A stretch of 64,000 nucleotides of DNA, taken from positions 1 through 64,000 of the forward strand of contig NZ_RCWB01000023.1 of NCBI RefSeq assembly GCF_018448885.1, read 5' to 3'. Made by a program: the position numbers and the translations under genes. This DNA comes from Photorhabdus caribbeanensis. GTDB taxonomy: Bacteria > Pseudomonadota > Gammaproteobacteria > Enterobacterales > Enterobacteriaceae. Below the pieces are notes generated by a model, which was given only the letters and a program-made list of their open reading frames with translations, was not told where the DNA came from and made no database searches. Shown here piece by piece: positions 62,619-64,000 of this stretch; position 1 is the stretch's first letter, and every line of letters begins with the position of its first letter.

Positions 62619-63164
62619 ATGAAAAAGGCATTGATAGCCTCAGCAGTGGCAGTTGGTTTATCTGTATTCACATTTGCAGCAAACGCCGGTGAACACACGA
62701 TTTCTGGTGGCTATGCTCAGAGTCATGTGAAATATGATGGTGAAAAGCTCGATGAAAACCCAAAAGGTTTTAACCTGAAATATCGTTACGAGCTGGATAA
62801 TAATTGGGGTGTTGTTGGCTCATTCACGATGACACATCAGGGTTATGATTACTATTATGGTAGTAGCAAGATTGGTACTGGTGATTTAGATTACTATTCT
62901 CTGATGGCGGGTCCTACATATCGCTTTAATGAGTACGTGAGTGTATACGGTCTGGTTGGTGCTGCACATGGAAAGGACAAGAGTGAATTTTCTGCCTATG
63001 GCTATAACTTTGAATATAAAGAAAGTAAGACCTCTGCTGCTTATGGTTTAGGATTGCAGTTTAACCCTATGCCAAATTGGGTTATTGATGCATCTTATGA
63101 ATATTCAAAAGTAGGTGACTACAAAGTAGGCACTTGGGTAATTGGTGCGGGTTATCGATTCTAA
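62619..63164 (+). CDS. Ail/OmpX-family outer-membrane beta-barrel protein
   Basis: The 181-residue protein has a signal peptide (MKKALIASAVAVGLSVFTFA ending AANA) and an eight-strand barrel of alternating aromatic residues. Motifs are HTISGGYAQSHVK, GFNLKYRYELDNNWGVVGSF, YYSLMAGPTYRFNEYVSVYGLVG and the C-terminal WVIGAGYRF with terminal Phe for BAM recognition. Ail/OmpX proteins give serum resistance and adhesion. A second copy begins 580 bases downstream. Confidence 0.93.
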   Translation: MKKALIASAVAVGLSVFTFAANAGEHTISGGYAQSHVKYDGEKLDENPKGFNLKYRYELDNNWGVVGSFTMTHQGYDYYYGSSKIGTGDLDYYSLMAGPTYRFNEYVSVYGLVGAAHGKDKSEFSAYGYNFEYKESKTSAAYGLGLQFNPMPNWVIDASYEYSKVGDYKVGTWVIGAGYRF

Positions 63165-63745
63165 ATAGTTTTTCTAGTGTAGTCGTTCCTTTAAAGGGAA
63201 TTCAGTCCAACTTTTGCGATTTGTGTAATCTCATTAAGTGACTGAAGATAATAAATTAATGTTAGCACCAACCTCTCTGTTAGCTTATTAGATAGTTTAT
63301 TCATCAAGGCTGTCGAAATAATGAAGATAGAGAGTATGGATTTTCATCAGGGATTATTAAAACCGGATATATGTTTTTGACTATTGGTTTAGTGTCCATA
63401 TGTCTATTTAGTTGAAATTGTTAGTCCATGTTTAGCCATGTAATCTGAAGATTATTCCTTTATTAGTTATCACTATATTCTAGACAAAATTCCCTGTTGT
63501 AAGGCAGGGAATTTTTTTGCTTTTATCTCAGCAGTGAAGTGATGAAATGCTAATAAGTACAAAAAATATCCGATTAAGATGAAAAGATTCTTCTGTTACA
63601 GGATGGAAAGTGGTTATTACTTGATCTTGTTGAATAGAAACTTAACAAAAAACAAAATTGAGTTGTTTTATATTGATTTTTGATAAATAATCACGGCCCG
63701 CAATTAAGTTTTTTCTATATTTTATACAATAATTAGGGCTTTTTA
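63165..63745. other. Region between the two Ail/OmpX genes
   Basis: I see no gene on the plus strand. A minus-strand frame at 63642-63890 overlaps the second ompX copy antisense and is a shadow. A terminator lies at 63487-63518; the following ~230 bases should hold the second promoter. Confidence 0.5.
63487..63518 (+). terminator. Rho-independent terminator before the second Ail/OmpX gene
   Basis: AAATTCCCTG (63487-63496) and CAGGGAATTT (63505-63514) form a perfect stem followed by a run of T. It lies 320 bases after the first Ail/OmpX gene and separates the two transcription units. Confidence 0.85.
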
Positions 63746-64000
63746 ATGAAAAGAACATTGGTAGCTTCAGTGGTGGCAGCAGGTTTATCTGTGTTTGCAT
63801 TTGCGGCAAATGCTGATGAACACACAATTTCGGGTGGTTATGCTCAGAGTCATATGAAGTTTGGAGATGATAAGGTTGATGATCATCCAAAGGGCCTCAA
63901 CTTAAAATATCGCTACGAATTGGATAATAATTGGGGTGTTATCAGCTCGTTTACGTATACATATTTGGGTTACGAGTTTTATAGTGGTGGCCGAAAAGTA
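63746..64000 (+). CDS. Second Ail/OmpX-family protein, cut by the window edge
   Basis: The first 85 codons from the ATG at 63746 are visible: MKRTLVASVVAAGLSVFAFA, a signal end AANA, then DEHTISGGYAQSHMK and GLNLKYRYELDNNWGVISSF. It is a close paralogue of the gene at 62619, so a tandem duplication is clear. The barrel continues beyond the window. Confidence 0.93.
   Translation, partial: MKRTLVASVVAAGLSVFAFAANADEHTISGGYAQSHMKFGDDKVDDHPKGLNLKYRYELDNNWGVISSFTYTYLGYEFYSGGRKV

Noticed and set aside
63642-63890. 82-codon minus-strand frame at the window end
   Set aside because: It lies antisense to the start of the second Ail/OmpX gene, whose signal peptide and barrel motifs are unmistakable.

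Overview
The window looks like a Photorhabdus chromosome (Enterobacterales, Morganellaceae; probably P. luminescens/laumondii). Two things point there. One is a housekeeping backbone in Escherichia coli order: tRNA-Tyr, purU, ychJ, rssB, galU, hns, tdk, adhE, ychE, oppABCDF, yciU, cls, yciY, tonB, yciA, yciB. The other is the cargo between backbone genes: a Photorhabdus virulence cassette (PVC), a Cif cyclomodulin and a CNF-type Rho deamidase. All assignments come from reading the sequence; no database search was run.

Layout. 1-1.8 kb: the tail of an unidentified gene, a small hypothetical gene and a membrane-anchored winged-helix regulator. 2.4-10.8 kb: a PVC (extracellular contractile injection system) operon behind a long leader with an exact RfaH ops element. 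The operon is damaged: tube, two sheaths, inner tube, Pvc6, Pvc7 and Pvc16 remain, but spike, fibre repeats and AAA ATPase are fused into one 986-residue ORF, so all baseplate genes are gone, and the first sheath has a 3' frameshift. 10.9-15.1 kb: toxin cargo, namely Cif (NEDD8/ubiquitin deamidase), a Pnf-like Rho deamidase, a YwqJ-like deaminase-fold toxin and a secreted S1 protease. 15.5-16.2 kb: a decayed hicA with an intact hicB.

16.4-23.4 kb (minus strand): a four-carbon sugar-acid (threonate/erythronate) pathway, ltnD-otnK-otnC-otnI-deoR-denD-gntP, with frameshifts in ltnD and gntP and an 18-bp minisatellite in otnI. 23.8-25.6 kb: tRNA-Tyr with a tyrT-like promoter, followed by a 309-bp tandem array of degenerate tRNA-Tyr copies interrupted by an intact hicAB pair. 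25.6-45.5 kb: conserved backbone, with ugd and a UDP-glucuronate epimerase after galU and two tandem oppA genes.

45.7-53.9 kb (minus strand): an A+T-rich operon inserted between oppF and yciU. I read it as an unfamiliar RiPP (ribosomal peptide) cluster. A 49-codon precursor gene with a strong ribosome-binding site is followed by a JmjC/cupin oxygenase, a signal-less OppA-like protein, a ThiF/MccB-like adenylating enzyme, an HExxH putative peptide beta-hydroxylase, a second JmjC/cupin oxygenase, an MFS exporter and an ABC-F ATPase, mostly translationally coupled. An IS1595-family element sits just upstream. This is the most likely undescribed system in the window.

55.2-64 kb: backbone again (yciU to yciB), a SulP transporter, a TumE/TumA-like toxin-antitoxin pair and two tandem Ail/OmpX-type outer-membrane protein genes, the second cut by the window edge.
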